Shown in pieces: positions 1 to 7,541 of a DNA stretch of 16,642 nucleotides. The translations under genes and the position numbers were made by a program. Source of the DNA: T1Sed10-7 sp041686695 (GTDB lineage Bacteria > Actinomycetota > Nitriliruptoria > Nitriliruptorales > Nitriliruptoraceae). Every line of letters begins with the position of its first letter. The stretch's first letter is position 1. Below the pieces are notes generated by a model, which saw only the letters and a list, made by a program, of their open reading frames with translations, did no database searches and was not told the origin of the DNA. The stretch covers positions 1 to 16,642 of the forward strand of contig JAWLDJ010000044.1 of assembly GCA_041686695.1 (NCBI GenBank). The letters are read 5' to 3'.

Positions 1-87
1 CCACCGGGCCGGCCATCAGCACGCCGCGATCGGCGCGCACCCCATCCGGGCCCCCTCCCGCCCGCGCACACCCGAGGTCACCTCCCC

Positions 88-393
88 ATGCCCACCGGAC
101 GTGTCAAGGTCTTCCACGCCGACCGCAACTTCGGCTTCATCACCGTCGATGACGGCTCCGAGGCCTACGTCGCCGCAACGGAGGTCGCCGGCGGCCCGCT
201 GCAGACCGGCGACGAGGTGGAGTTCGAGTTCGGTGAGGGCGACGGCCGCCGCAGGACCGCGACCGGCGTGACCGTCACCAAGGCGGCACCGGCCGCCAAC
301 CCCGTCGGGCGCACGATGGCGAACCCGCCGTCCTGGGATGAGCTCGAGGAGCGGGAGCGGCAGCGTCGTATGGCGCGTCGCCGCCGCCGCTGA
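88..393 (+). CDS. Cold-shock-domain protein with basic C-terminal tail
   Basis: The 101-residue protein begins with a cold-shock domain (about residues 1-66), an OB-fold that binds single-stranded RNA or DNA. The RNP1 motif is clear (NFGFI, residues 14-18). The RNP2 strand, usually of the form VFVHF, reads AYVAA here (26-30), so the usual His and second aromatic are replaced by Ala. After the domain comes a linker and a tail with an Asp/Glu patch (DELEERE) that ends in an Arg-rich stretch of about ten residues. Typical bacterial Csp proteins are 65-70 residues, so the 35-residue tail is an extension. The ATG at 88 has GAGG at 74-77, ten bases upstream. It is followed by a hairpin at 405-428. 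The family call is firm. Binding strength and role are unknown because RNP2 is altered. Confidence 0.88.
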   Translation: MPTGRVKVFHADRNFGFITVDDGSEAYVAATEVAGGPLQTGDEVEFEFGEGDGRRRTATGVTVTKAAPAANPVGRTMANPPSWDELEERERQRRMARRRRR

Positions 394-404
394 TTCTGCC
401 CGGC

Positions 405-428
405 ACCGGCCGACCGATCGCGGCCGGT
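405..428 (+). terminator. Stem-loop after the cold-shock gene
   Basis: ACCGGCC (405-411) pairs perfectly with GGCCGGT (422-428) around a 10-nt loop, 12 bases after the stop codon. An alternative 6-bp pairing of CCGACC (410-415) with GGTCGG (426-431) uses the same bases. There is no T tract, which is common in high-GC actinobacteria. It is a probable terminator for the cold-shock transcript; the call rests on position and symmetry only. Confidence 0.45.
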
Positions 429-505
429 CGGGGGAGGAGGCGTCCATCCACCGCCCGGGCGGCGGGACGGTGGTGGATCCGCACGAACGGTGGGACGAGG
501 GTGCC

Positions 506-530
506 GTGAGCCGGCCGCTCACGCTACGGT
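506..530 (+). promoter_or_regulatory. Candidate clpS promoter with an overlapping inverted repeat
   Basis: TACGGT at 525-530 fits the actinobacterial -10 pattern TANNNT and would give a transcript starting near 537, ahead of the ribosome binding site GGGAGGGA (549-556). Immediately upstream, GTGAGC (506-511) and GCTCAC (517-522) form an inverted repeat with a 5-nt centre, located in the -10/-35 spacer where a repressor could bind. No convincing -35 element was seen. Confidence 0.3.
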
Positions 531-562
531 CCCGGACGCGAGCGGTGCGGGAGGGACATGCC

Positions 563-865
563 GTGGCTCAGGCCGCTGGACCGACGACGACACCGGTCCG
601 CGAGGTCGACACCGACCCCGAGGTCACCGCGGACCTGCCCTGGGACGTGATCGTGTGGGACGACCCGGTCAACCTGATGTCCTACGTGGTCTTCGTGTTC
701 AAGCGCGTCTTCGGGTTCCCCGACCACCTGGCACACAAGCTGATGCTCGAGGTCCACGAGCAGGGACGGGCGCTGGTCGCCTCCGAGCCTCGTGAGCAAG
801 CCGAACGCTACGTGCACGCACTCCACGGCTACGGGCTCCGTGCCACGATGGAACGCGCCTCGTGA
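563..865 (+). CDS. clpS: ATP-dependent Clp protease adaptor ClpS
   Basis: ClpS binds proteins that carry bulky hydrophobic N-terminal residues and delivers them to the Clp ATPase (ClpC or ClpA) for degradation by ClpP in the cytoplasm. The 100-residue protein has a short flexible N-terminus and then the folded domain: VIVWDDPVNLM (29-39), the FVFKRVFGF helix region (44-52), and LMLEVHEQG (60-68) with the His that helps bind the N-degron amino group. The WDDPVNLM form is the one typical of actinobacterial ClpS. GTG at 563 was chosen because GGGAGGGA lies 7 bases upstream and the length matches the family; a longer in-frame reading from 338 overlaps the cold-shock gene and has no family support. 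The stop overlaps the next start by 4 bases, so translation is probably coupled. Confidence 0.95.
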   Translation: MAQAAGPTTTPVREVDTDPEVTADLPWDVIVWDDPVNLMSYVVFVFKRVFGFPDHLAHKLMLEVHEQGRALVASEPREQAERYVHALHGYGLRATMERAS

Positions 866-1365
866 GCAGGACCTTCGTCCGACACGGCGACCGGATCCGG
901 ATGCAGCTGCGCCCACCCGAGGCGGAGCTGCTCGGACGCCTCGCCGGTGAACTGCGTACGGCGCTGGACGCACCCGAGCCGGACGACCCCGTCCACGCCC
1001 GGCTCTTCCCGCCCGCGGTGCTCGGTGATCCTGAGGCCGACGGCGAGGTCCGCGACCTGCTGGCCGATGCCCTGCTGGCGGATCGGCTCGCTGGGCTCGC
1101 CTCCGTGCTCGCACTCCTCGAGCGGGGGCGACGCACGCGCGGCCGACTGGTCGTGGACCTGCGCGACGAGGAGCCGATGCTGGTCCTCGGCGTGCTCAAC
1201 GACATCCGGTTGGCCATCGGTGCGCGGATCGACGTCGAGGCCATCGATCGGGAGCTGGTGCGCGAGGACGACCCGGTCGCCTACCCGATCGCGGTCATGG
1301 ACCACCTCGGCTGGTGGCAGGAGCAGCTGCTCGCGATCCTGGACGGGCGCGACGACACGGCATGA
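862..1365 (+). CDS. DUF2017 family protein
   Basis: This 167-residue acidic protein matches the actinobacterial DUF2017 family in length and layout, and that family usually sits directly after clpS. It is mainly helical, with an N-terminal region SRTFVRHGDRIRMQL, a central Arg/Asp-rich segment containing LADALLADRL, a VLNDIRLAIG helix around 110-120 and a C-terminal VMDHLGWWQEQLLAIL segment (144-159). No catalytic motif is visible. GTG at 862 overlaps the clpS stop (GTGA). The tight pairing suggests a role connected with ClpS or Clp proteolysis, but no function is established and that is inference. Confidence 0.88.
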   Translation: MSRTFVRHGDRIRMQLRPPEAELLGRLAGELRTALDAPEPDDPVHARLFPPAVLGDPEADGEVRDLLADALLADRLAGLASVLALLERGRRTRGRLVVDLRDEEPMLVLGVLNDIRLAIGARIDVEAIDRELVREDDPVAYPIAVMDHLGWWQEQLLAILDGRDDTA

Positions 1366-1411
1366 TCGGCCGCCCCGGACCACGCGCCGGGGCACGGGAC
1401 AGGAGGATGGA

Positions 1412-2437
1412 GTGCGGCTCGGGCTCGGGATCAGTGAGGACCTCCCCATCGCGGTACAGCAACGGATCGCGGCGCACGTGGAGTCGGCGGGGTTCGTCTC
1501 CCTGTGGACCAACGAGGCCAGCGGCCGCGATGCGCTCCTGCTGTGCCAGGCCTGGGCGGCCGCCACCACCGACCTCGCGGTGGGGGTCGGTGTCGCCCCG
1601 ATCTGGACCCGCAGCCCGGCCCAGTTCGCCATGGCATCCGCCACGCTCCAGGAGGCCAGCGGCGGCCGCTTCCTGCTCGGACTCGGTGTCAGCCACGGCG
1701 CCACGATGGGGCCCTGGCACGGGGCAGAGGTGACCCGACCACTGACCGCGAGCCGGGAGCTGTTGACGATCCTGGCCCAGCTCGAGGCCGGAGAGCGCAG
1801 CGACGTGGACGGCGAGGTGCTGTCCTCGCGCCGGTTCCGACTGGCCATCTCCCCGCCACCACCGCCGACCCGGCGCTACCTCGCCGCCATGGGGCCACGG
1901 ATGTTGGCACTGGCGGGTTCGCACGCCGGCGGCACCCTGTTGAACTGGGCGGGACCGGAGGAGGTGGCCCGTGCGGGGGAGCGGGTGCGCGAGGGGGCCC
2001 GGAACTCCCACCGCGACCCGGCGGAGGTCGAGGTCGCGGCCTACGTCCGCGTGGCCGTGGCCGATGACCGCGATGCGGCGCGGGCGGCGCTCGCCACCCA
2101 GATCGGGCAGTACGGCGCCCTGCCGGCCTACGCGGCGCATCTCGATCGCCAGGGGTTCGGTCCCGCGCTCGAACGCGCGCGGGCGGCCCACCGCTCCGGC
2201 GCCGACGGCGCCGGGCTGGCCGAGGCGCTCGGTGCCGAGACCCTGGATGCGCTGGGGTGGGCGGCCACCCCCGGTGACGATGCCTCGGGGCTGCTCGCCA
2301 GGTACGCCGACGCCGGGCTCGACCATCTGATCGCCCGGGTGGTGGTCGTGGACGACGACCCCGTGGCCAGCATCGACGCGGTCGTCCGCGCGCTCGATGC
2401 CTCCACGGGCGGATCCGGCGACCCGTCGGCCCGCTAG
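1412..2437 (+). CDS. LLM-class flavin (probably F420)-dependent oxidoreductase
   Basis: The 341-residue protein belongs to the luciferase-like monooxygenase superfamily, a TIM-barrel fold that uses FMN or coenzyme F420. Visible hallmarks are the first strand RLGLGIS, the segment VESAGFVSLWTNEASGRDALLL, the strand TDLAVGVGVAPIWTRSP (about 55-71), the stretch LQEASGGRFLLGLGVSH (80-96) and the late barrel segment PTRRYLAAMGPRMLALAGSHAGGTLLNW. A helical C-terminal third follows. Preference for F420 is inferred from the actinobacterial context and the GLGVSH form. The substrate cannot be read from sequence. GTG at 1412 has AGGAGG at 1401-1406. It starts 46 bp after the DUF2017 gene and is probably cotranscribed with it. 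Its stop overlaps the convergent murJ stop by 4 bases, leaving no room for a terminator between them. Confidence 0.85.
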   Translation: MRLGLGISEDLPIAVQQRIAAHVESAGFVSLWTNEASGRDALLLCQAWAAATTDLAVGVGVAPIWTRSPAQFAMASATLQEASGGRFLLGLGVSHGATMGPWHGAEVTRPLTASRELLTILAQLEAGERSDVDGEVLSSRRFRLAISPPPPPTRRYLAAMGPRMLALAGSHAGGTLLNWAGPEEVARAGERVREGARNSHRDPAEVEVAAYVRVAVADDRDAARAALATQIGQYGALPAYAAHLDRQGFGPALERARAAHRSGADGAGLAEALGAETLDALGWAATPGDDASGLLARYADAGLDHLIARVVVVDDDPVASIDAVVRALDASTGGSGDPSAR

Positions 2438-4149
2438 CCCCGACGCCGCCGAGGATCGAGGCCGGCGACCAGCTGCCGGGACTCCGGGACCTGCAGCAGC
2501 CAGGTCACCAGCAGGTAGATCGCGCCGGTCCCGCCGCCGGCGACGAGCAGCCGGAGCAACGAGCCGCTGCCCGCCGGCAGCAGCAGGAACAGGCCGGGGC
2601 TGAGCGCCAGGCTGGCGGTCGCGGCGACGACCAGCCGGCCCAGGGTCCCACCGCCGAGCCGGGGGCGGGCCGCCAGGTGCCCGACCTTGCGTCGCAGGAG
2701 CAGGAACTCCAGCCACGAACCGACCAGCGAGCCCGCGGCCAGTCCCATGGCACCCAGGCGGAGCTGGTTCTCGGTGGCATCGCGGAGCGCGACCTCGGGC
2801 GGTGACAGCGTGGGCAGCCGCGCGCCGTCGGCCAGCACGAACCCGGCCGGCTCGGCCAGGTCGACGACGAGGCGATCGAGGTTGAACATCAGCGGCACGG
2901 CCACGGTCAGCGCCACCACCACGCGGATCACCGCGATCACGGCCGGGGTCCGGGCATCGTCGACGGCGTACAGCACCGACTGCAGCAGCCGCGATGCCGT
3001 GGCCGGCAGCAGCCCGAGGCTGTAGACGCCGAGCACGGCGGCCACCTGGAAGGTGGTCGCCGCATCGAAGGCGCCCCGACCGAACAGCAGATCGACGATG
3101 TCGCCACCGAACAGCAGGTAGGCCACCATCGTGCCCATGACGAAGAACGCGCTGCGGGCCAGTCCCGCATCGAGGCGGCCGGCCAGCGCTGCCCGACCGC
3201 GGTCGCCCAGGGTGGACAGCGACGGCAGCTCGGCGGCGGCGACGCTCATGCCGAACAGCGCGATCGGCAGCAGGTAGAAGGTCTGCGCGTAGCCGAGCAC
3301 GGCCACGGCACCCACGGCCAACAGGGAGGCGACCGCCAGCTCCACCAGGGCCGAGAGCTGCACGACGCCGCGCCCCAGCACGATCGGCCCGAAGGCCCGC
3401 AACACCCTGCGCACCCCGGGCAGCTCCCGGTCCACCGAGAGACGCAGCGTGCCACGCAGCACCCGCCGCACGGTCGGGACCTGGACCGCGACCTGGAGCG
3501 CACCTCCGAGCACGACCCCCCAGGCGGCAGCCACCGCCGGATCGACCAGGGCGGCAGCCCCGAGCGTGAACAGCCCGATGAGGATGCCGAGGTTCCACAG
3601 CACCGGCGCGACGTAGGACAGGAAGAAGCGCCGGTGGGTGTTGAGGATCCCGAGGCACCACGCGGAGACCACGAGCAGGCCGACGCCGGGGAACATGATC
3701 CGGACCAGGGTGACCGTGAGCTCGAGGCGCTCACCCACGAAACCGGGGGTGATGATCCCGACCAGCGGACGAGCGAACACGATCCCCGCCACCGCCAGGA
3801 CCCCGACCAGGACCACCAGCAACCCGAGCACGGCACCGGCGACACGGCCCGCCTCCTCCTCGCGGTCCTCGGCCACCAGCCGCGAGTAGGTGGGGATGAA
3901 GGAGGCGGAGAGCACGCCCTCGCCGAGGAGGTTCTGGAGCAGGTTGGGGATCTTCAGCGCCGCCCGGAACGCGTCCGCGCCGACGTTGGCCCCCAGGAAG
4001 AACGCCAGCGCCGCGTCGCGTACCAGCCCCGACAGGCGTGACAGCGCGATCCCGGCGGCGATCAACGAGGAGGAGCGGCGCATCTCCACCCCGCCCGGCC
4101 CGTCCTCGGCGGACGCGGACTCGTCGCGCGGGTCCTCACCCACGGCCAC
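2434..4149 (-). CDS. murJ: Lipid II flippase MurJ
   Basis: MurJ flips lipid-linked peptidoglycan precursor across the cytoplasmic membrane and is a MOP-superfamily transporter with about 14 membrane helices. The 571-residue protein has the family N-terminal signature SRLSGLVRDAALAFFLGA (37-54), ADAF (58-61) and KIPNLLQNLLGEGVLSASFIP (66-86), then successive hydrophobic helices to the end. The Arg that follows KLPNLL in E. coli is Gln here (Q72). The GTG at 4149 directly abuts the TGA of the exonuclease, so reinitiation is likely. ATG at 4083 (residue 23) would remove an acidic, low-complexity N-terminus and is a reasonable alternative start; neither has a strong ribosome binding site. A loop of about 50 residues before the last helices is Pro/Asp-rich. 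The family is certain; the start is not. Confidence 0.94.
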   Translation of the reverse strand: MAVGEDPRDESASAEDGPGGVEMRRSSSLIAAGIALSRLSGLVRDAALAFFLGANVGADAFRAALKIPNLLQNLLGEGVLSASFIPTYSRLVAEDREEEAGRVAGAVLGLLVVLVGVLAVAGIVFARPLVGIITPGFVGERLELTVTLVRIMFPGVGLLVVSAWCLGILNTHRRFFLSYVAPVLWNLGILIGLFTLGAAALVDPAVAAAWGVVLGGALQVAVQVPTVRRVLRGTLRLSVDRELPGVRRVLRAFGPIVLGRGVVQLSALVELAVASLLAVGAVAVLGYAQTFYLLPIALFGMSVAAAELPSLSTLGDRGRAALAGRLDAGLARSAFFVMGTMVAYLLFGGDIVDLLFGRGAFDAATTFQVAAVLGVYSLGLLPATASRLLQSVLYAVDDARTPAVIAVIRVVVALTVAVPLMFNLDRLVVDLAEPAGFVLADGARLPTLSPPEVALRDATENQLRLGAMGLAAGSLVGSWLEFLLLRRKVGHLAARPRLGGGTLGRLVVAATASLALSPGLFLLLPAGSGSLLRLLVAGGGTGAIYLLVTWLLQVPESRQLVAGLDPRRRRG

Positions 4150-5058
4150 TCACGCCCATCGTCGCGGACGCTCCCGCAACTGGCCGAGGCCGAGTTCGTC
4201 GCACCAGGCCACGTACGCCTCGCGGGGCACCCCCGTCACGGCCAGGCCGTCGAGCGCCACCTCGGGGTCCAGATCGGTGGCGAGCCGGGTCAACTCGCGG
4301 TAGAGCAGCGCCTCCTCGCGGCGCGCCACCAAGGTCGCGGCGACCCGGGTGGCGCCACGCACCGACACCGTCCACTCGGCGGGATCCTCCGGGATGGCCT
4401 CCAGCCGGCCGTACACCCCGAGCAGGGCGGCCGCCGTCTTGGCACCGATCCCGGGCAGCCCCGGGATGCCGTCGGCGTCGTCACCCACCAGGGCCAGCAG
4501 ATCGGGGATCGCGTCCGGTGCCACCCCGAACCGTTCCCTGACCGCCGCCTCGTCCCGCACGATCCCACGCGCCCGGTCGACCTGCACGATCCGGTGCCCG
4601 TCGACGACCTGGGCCAGGTCCTTGTCCGGGGTGAGGAGGCGGACCTGGTCCACCTCAGGGGCCAAGCGCACCGCCGCTGCCGCCAACCGGTCGTCCGCCT
4701 CGACCCGCTCGCACCGCCACACGTGCAGCCCGAGGGTGGCGACGGCGACCTCGGCACCCTCCAGCTGGGCGAGCAGGGCCGGGTCGACCCCCTCGGAGCT
4801 CTTGTAGGCCGGGAAACGCTCGTTGCGCCAGCTCTCGATCGGACGGTCGAACGCGACGCCGAGGTGGCTGACCGCCTCCACCTCGTCGTCGAGGAGGGCC
4901 AGCAGGCTGGCGACGAGCCCGACGGTGGCCTTGATGTCGCGGCCGTCGGGGGCCGTGCGTGGGGGCCGCTTCGAGAAGTGGGCGCGGAACAGCTCGTAGG
5001 TGCCGTCCACCAGGTGCAGACGGTGCGGGTGTCCCGCTGCCCCCTCCGTGGCCATCAT
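4150..5058 (-). CDS. 5'-3' exonuclease (PolI 5'-nuclease/FEN-like)
   Basis: This 302-residue stand-alone 5'-nuclease resembles the N-terminal domain of DNA polymerase I. Such enzymes trim flaps and RNA primers during replication and repair. Numbered from ATG 5058, metal-binding acids appear in the expected order: D18 in HLVDGTYELFR, D71 in VAFDRP, E120/D122/D123 in ERVEADDRLA, D145/D147 in TPDKD, and D193/D194/D196 in GDDADGIPG. The helix-hairpin-helix PGLPGIGAKTAAALL (199-213) and the YKSSEG arch segment (85-90) are present. Two adjacent ATGs (5058, 5055) follow GGAGAGGAG (5069-5061). Either is plausible, and the ATG at 5082 lies upstream of that site. DGTYELFR is the form I associate with the actinobacterial subfamily. 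It is the first gene of a two-gene unit with murJ. Confidence 0.93.
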   Translation of the reverse strand: MMATEGAAGHPHRLHLVDGTYELFRAHFSKRPPRTAPDGRDIKATVGLVASLLALLDDEVEAVSHLGVAFDRPIESWRNERFPAYKSSEGVDPALLAQLEGAEVAVATLGLHVWRCERVEADDRLAAAAVRLAPEVDQVRLLTPDKDLAQVVDGHRIVQVDRARGIVRDEAAVRERFGVAPDAIPDLLALVGDDADGIPGLPGIGAKTAAALLGVYGRLEAIPEDPAEWTVSVRGATRVAATLVARREEALLYRELTRLATDLDPEVALDGLAVTGVPREAYVAWCDELGLGQLRERPRRWA

Positions 5059-5120
5059 CGCTCCTCTCCGCTCGTGCGGCACGCTAGTGCAGCGCTACCG
5101 TCGCACCGGCGAGGTCAAAG
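5059..5120. promoter_or_regulatory. Divergent promoter region between the exonuclease and aat
   Basis: This stretch of about 62 bp must drive both genes. On the minus strand TAGCGT (5086-5081) and TAGCGC (5097-5092) are -10-like, and TTGACC (5118-5113) is -35-like, about 15 bases from the second. On the plus strand TACCGT (5096-5101) is -10-like for aat. The middle, TAGTGCAGCGCTA (5085-5097), is an imperfect palindrome. The opposing elements overlap, so the two promoters probably interfere or share a regulator. This is inferred from motifs alone. Confidence 0.4.
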
Positions 5121-5897
5121 GTGGTGGCGCGGATGCGGGGACCCGATGGCCACATCGAGCTGGTGCCACGGCTGCTGCCGTCGGCTCCCGATGGCCGGGT
5201 ACGGCCGCCGCGACCGGTCCCTCCATCGGTGTGGGCCCTGCCCGACCCCGACACGAGCCAGCAGGAGGACCTGATCGGCTTCGGCGCCGATCTCGCACCG
5301 GCGACCCTGGTCGACGCCTACCGGCGGGGCATCTTCCCCTGGCCCCACCAGGACACCCCACTGCCGTGGTTCTCACCGGACCCCCGGGGGGTCCTGACCG
5401 CCGCGTCCCTCCACCTCTCGCGCAGCCTCACCCGCACGTTGCGCCGCTGCGGCTGGACCACCACCGTGGACGCCGACTTCGCTGGCGTGGTCGCCGGGTG
5501 CGCGGCTCGCGGCCGGGAGGGCACCTGGATCACGGCCGAGATGGCACGCGCCTACCAACGCCTCCACGAGCTCGGCTGGGCGCACAGCGTGGAGGTCTGG
5601 CAGGACCAGGACCTCGTGGGCGGGATCTACGGCGTCCAGATCGGGGCGGTCTTCACCGGTGAATCGATGTTCCACCGACGCACCGATGCCTCCAAGGTCG
5701 CGCTGGTCGACCTCCTCGACCGCTTCACCGCGGCGGGAGGCGCACTCATCGACGTCCAGCTCGTGACCCCGCACCTGGCCACCCTCGGTGCTCACGAGGT
5801 GCCACGGTCGGTCTTCCTCGCCGACCTTCGCTCGCTCGGCCAGCGGACCGTGCGGATGGCCGTCGCCCGCCGGTCCGTGACGCTGCTCGCCGGGTAG
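5121..5897 (+). CDS. aat: Leucyl/phenylalanyl-tRNA--protein transferase
   Basis: Aat moves Leu or Phe from aminoacyl-tRNA to the N-terminus of proteins that begin with Lys or Arg, creating N-degrons that ClpS recognises. The 258-residue protein carries the family motifs in order: DLIGFGADL (50-58), AYRRGIFPWP (66-75), PLPWFSPDPRGVL (80-92), GTWIT (134-138), AHSVEVW (154-160), LVGGIYGV (165-172), FTGESMFHR (178-186), DASKVAL (189-195) and IDVQ (210-213), whose Asp and Gln match the catalytic pair of the E. coli enzyme, then THLxxLGAHEVPR-like sequence ending near 229. The first ~45 residues are Pro/Arg-rich and longer than usual. GTG at 5121 has GAGG at 5111-5114; GTG 5124 and ATG 5133 are alternatives. 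Confidence 0.95.
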   Translation: MVARMRGPDGHIELVPRLLPSAPDGRVRPPRPVPPSVWALPDPDTSQQEDLIGFGADLAPATLVDAYRRGIFPWPHQDTPLPWFSPDPRGVLTAASLHLSRSLTRTLRRCGWTTTVDADFAGVVAGCAARGREGTWITAEMARAYQRLHELGWAHSVEVWQDQDLVGGIYGVQIGAVFTGESMFHRRTDASKVALVDLLDRFTAAGGALIDVQLVTPHLATLGAHEVPRSVFLADLRSLGQRTVRMAVARRSVTLLAG

Positions 5898-6198
5898 GGC
5901 ACACTGCGCGCGAGGACGCCGAGCCCGGCCACCCCTTCGACCACCGATCCAGCGACGCCCCGTGACCCGGATGCCGTGTGCATCGGTCGCGCGGCACCCG
6001 CAGACCGCGACGCCACACCGTGCGCCCGAGCGCACGGGACGCGACCGCACGTGACCGCCGGACCTGGCGTGGCTGGCCCGACCGGGCCGCACGACCACCG
6101 GTGACGCCGGGACCCGATCGGGTGCCCGGAGACGACGCTCCGCGCCCGCCGAGCTAGGCGGCCGGCGCTGGATCGACGCCGAACGAGAGGCACACGAC
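5898..6198 (+). promoter_or_regulatory. 301-bp non-coding region and leader upstream of ahcY
   Basis: No gene is supported here. The region holds several symmetric elements: GATGC/GCATC (5970-5974 with 5980-5984), a perfect 8-bp stem CCGTGCGC/GCGCACGG with CCGA loop (6018-6037), GGCCC/GGGCC (6075-6079 with 6084-6088), and the 12-bp perfect palindrome ACCCGATCGGGT (6112-6123). The 8-bp hairpin could end the aat transcript. The palindrome, 76 bp ahead of the ahcY start, could be an operator. The conserved core of the SAH riboswitch was looked for and not found. The ahcY ribosome binding site is GAGAGG (6185-6190). Confidence 0.4.
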
Positions 6199-7533
6199 GT
6201 GACCGAGACCACCAGCACCACCACGAGCATCGAGCGCCGCTACCCGGACCAGGACTTCGAGGTCCGCGACCTCTCCCTGGCCGAGTGGGGGCGCAAGGAG
6301 ATCGGCCTCGCCGAGCGGGAGATGCCGGGGCTGATGGCGCTGCGCGAGCGCTTCGCCGGGCAGCAGCCCCTGGCCGGCGCCCGCATCGCCGGTTGCCTGC
6401 ACATGACGGTCCAGACCGCCGTGCTGATCGAGACGCTCCAGGACCTCGGCGCGAGTGTGCGCTGGTCCTCCTGCAACATCTTCTCCACCCAGGACGAAGC
6501 TGCGGCGGCGGTCGCGGCAGCGGGCACGCCGGTCTTCGCCTGGAAGGGCGAGACCGAGCAGGAGTACGTCTGGTGCATCGAGCAGACGCTGACCTGGCCG
6601 GACGGGTCCGGGCCGAACCTGCTGCTCGACGACGGCGGTGACCTCACCGCCCTGGTCCACGATCAGCACACCGACCTCCTGCCGGAGATCCTCGGCGTCT
6701 CCGAGGAGACCACCACCGGCATCAAACAGCTGCGGGACTGGCAGAAGCGCGGGACCCTGCGCATGCCGGCGATCAACGTCAACGACTCGGTGACCAAGTC
6801 GAAGTTCGACAACCTCTACGGCTGTCGGGAGTCGCTGATCGACGGCATCAAGCGCGGCACCGACGTCATGATCGCCGGCAAGGTCGCGGTCGTGGCGGGC
6901 TACGGCGACGTCGGCAAGGGGTGCGCCCAGGCACTGGACGGCATGGGCGCCACGGTCTTCGTCACCGAGATCGACCCGATCAACGCCCTGCAGGCCGCCA
7001 TGGAGGGCTACCGGGTCGTGCGCATCGAGGAGGTCATCGACCAGGCCGACATCGTCGTCACCGCCACCGGCAACATGGGTGTCGTGACCCACGACCGGGT
7101 CCTCGAGATGAAGGACCATGCGATCCTGTGCAACATCGGGCACTTCGACACCGAGATCGAGACCGAGGCGCTGCGTGCCTACGAGTGGACCAACATCAAG
7201 CCCCAGGTCGATCTCGTCCACCTGCCGAACGGCCGTGAGGTGATCCTGTTGGCCGAGGGCCGGCTGGTCAACCTCGGCAACGCCACCGGACACAGCTCGT
7301 TCGTGATGTCCACCTCCTTCACCAACCAGGTGCTCGCCCAGCTGGAGCTCTGGCAGCGCCACGAGGACTACAAGGACGAGGTCCACGTCCTGCCCAAGCA
7401 CCTCGACGAGGAGGTGGCCCGGCTGCACCTGGACAAGATCGGTGCCCACCTGACCGAGCTGACCCCTGCCCAGGCCGGCTACCTCGGCGTCGAGGTCGAG
7501 GGGCCGTACAAGGACGACAGCTACCGGTACTGA
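6199..7533 (+). CDS. ahcY: Adenosylhomocysteinase (S-adenosyl-L-homocysteine hydrolase)
   Basis: AhcY splits S-adenosylhomocysteine to adenosine and homocysteine, using a bound NAD, and so relieves product inhibition of methyltransferases. The 444-residue protein shows CLHMTVQTA (66-74, with the His that contacts substrate), LLDDGGDLT (142-150), SEETTTGI (168-175), NVNDSVTKSKFDNLYG (193-208) with the Lys/Asp active-site pair, the Rossmann motif VAGYGDVGKGCA (232-243), CNIGHFDTEI (311-320) and the C-terminal K438...Y442RY that reaches into the partner subunit's NAD site. It lacks the roughly 40-residue insertion seen in the longer mycobacterial enzymes. GTG at 6199 has GAGAGG 8 bases upstream. 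A hairpin follows the stop, so it is probably monocistronic. Confidence 0.98.
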   Translation: MTETTSTTTSIERRYPDQDFEVRDLSLAEWGRKEIGLAEREMPGLMALRERFAGQQPLAGARIAGCLHMTVQTAVLIETLQDLGASVRWSSCNIFSTQDEAAAAVAAAGTPVFAWKGETEQEYVWCIEQTLTWPDGSGPNLLLDDGGDLTALVHDQHTDLLPEILGVSEETTTGIKQLRDWQKRGTLRMPAINVNDSVTKSKFDNLYGCRESLIDGIKRGTDVMIAGKVAVVAGYGDVGKGCAQALDGMGATVFVTEIDPINALQAAMEGYRVVRIEEVIDQADIVVTATGNMGVVTHDRVLEMKDHAILCNIGHFDTEIETEALRAYEWTNIKPQVDLVHLPNGREVILLAEGRLVNLGNATGHSSFVMSTSFTNQVLAQLELWQRHEDYKDEVHVLPKHLDEEVARLHLDKIGAHLTELTPAQAGYLGVEVEGPYKDDSYRY

Positions 7534-7541
7534 TCGCTGCA

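Noticed and set aside
1295..3661. A 788-codon open frame on the minus strand across the oxidoreductase and part of murJ
   Set aside because: It overlaps two firmly identified genes in another frame and has Arg/Pro/Gly-rich shadow composition without any motif. Long spurious frames are normal at this GC content.
5898..6198. SAH or SAM riboswitch ahead of ahcY
   Set aside because: The conserved SAH riboswitch core was searched for by eye and not found; stems present are short and simple. A covariance search would be needed to reopen this.
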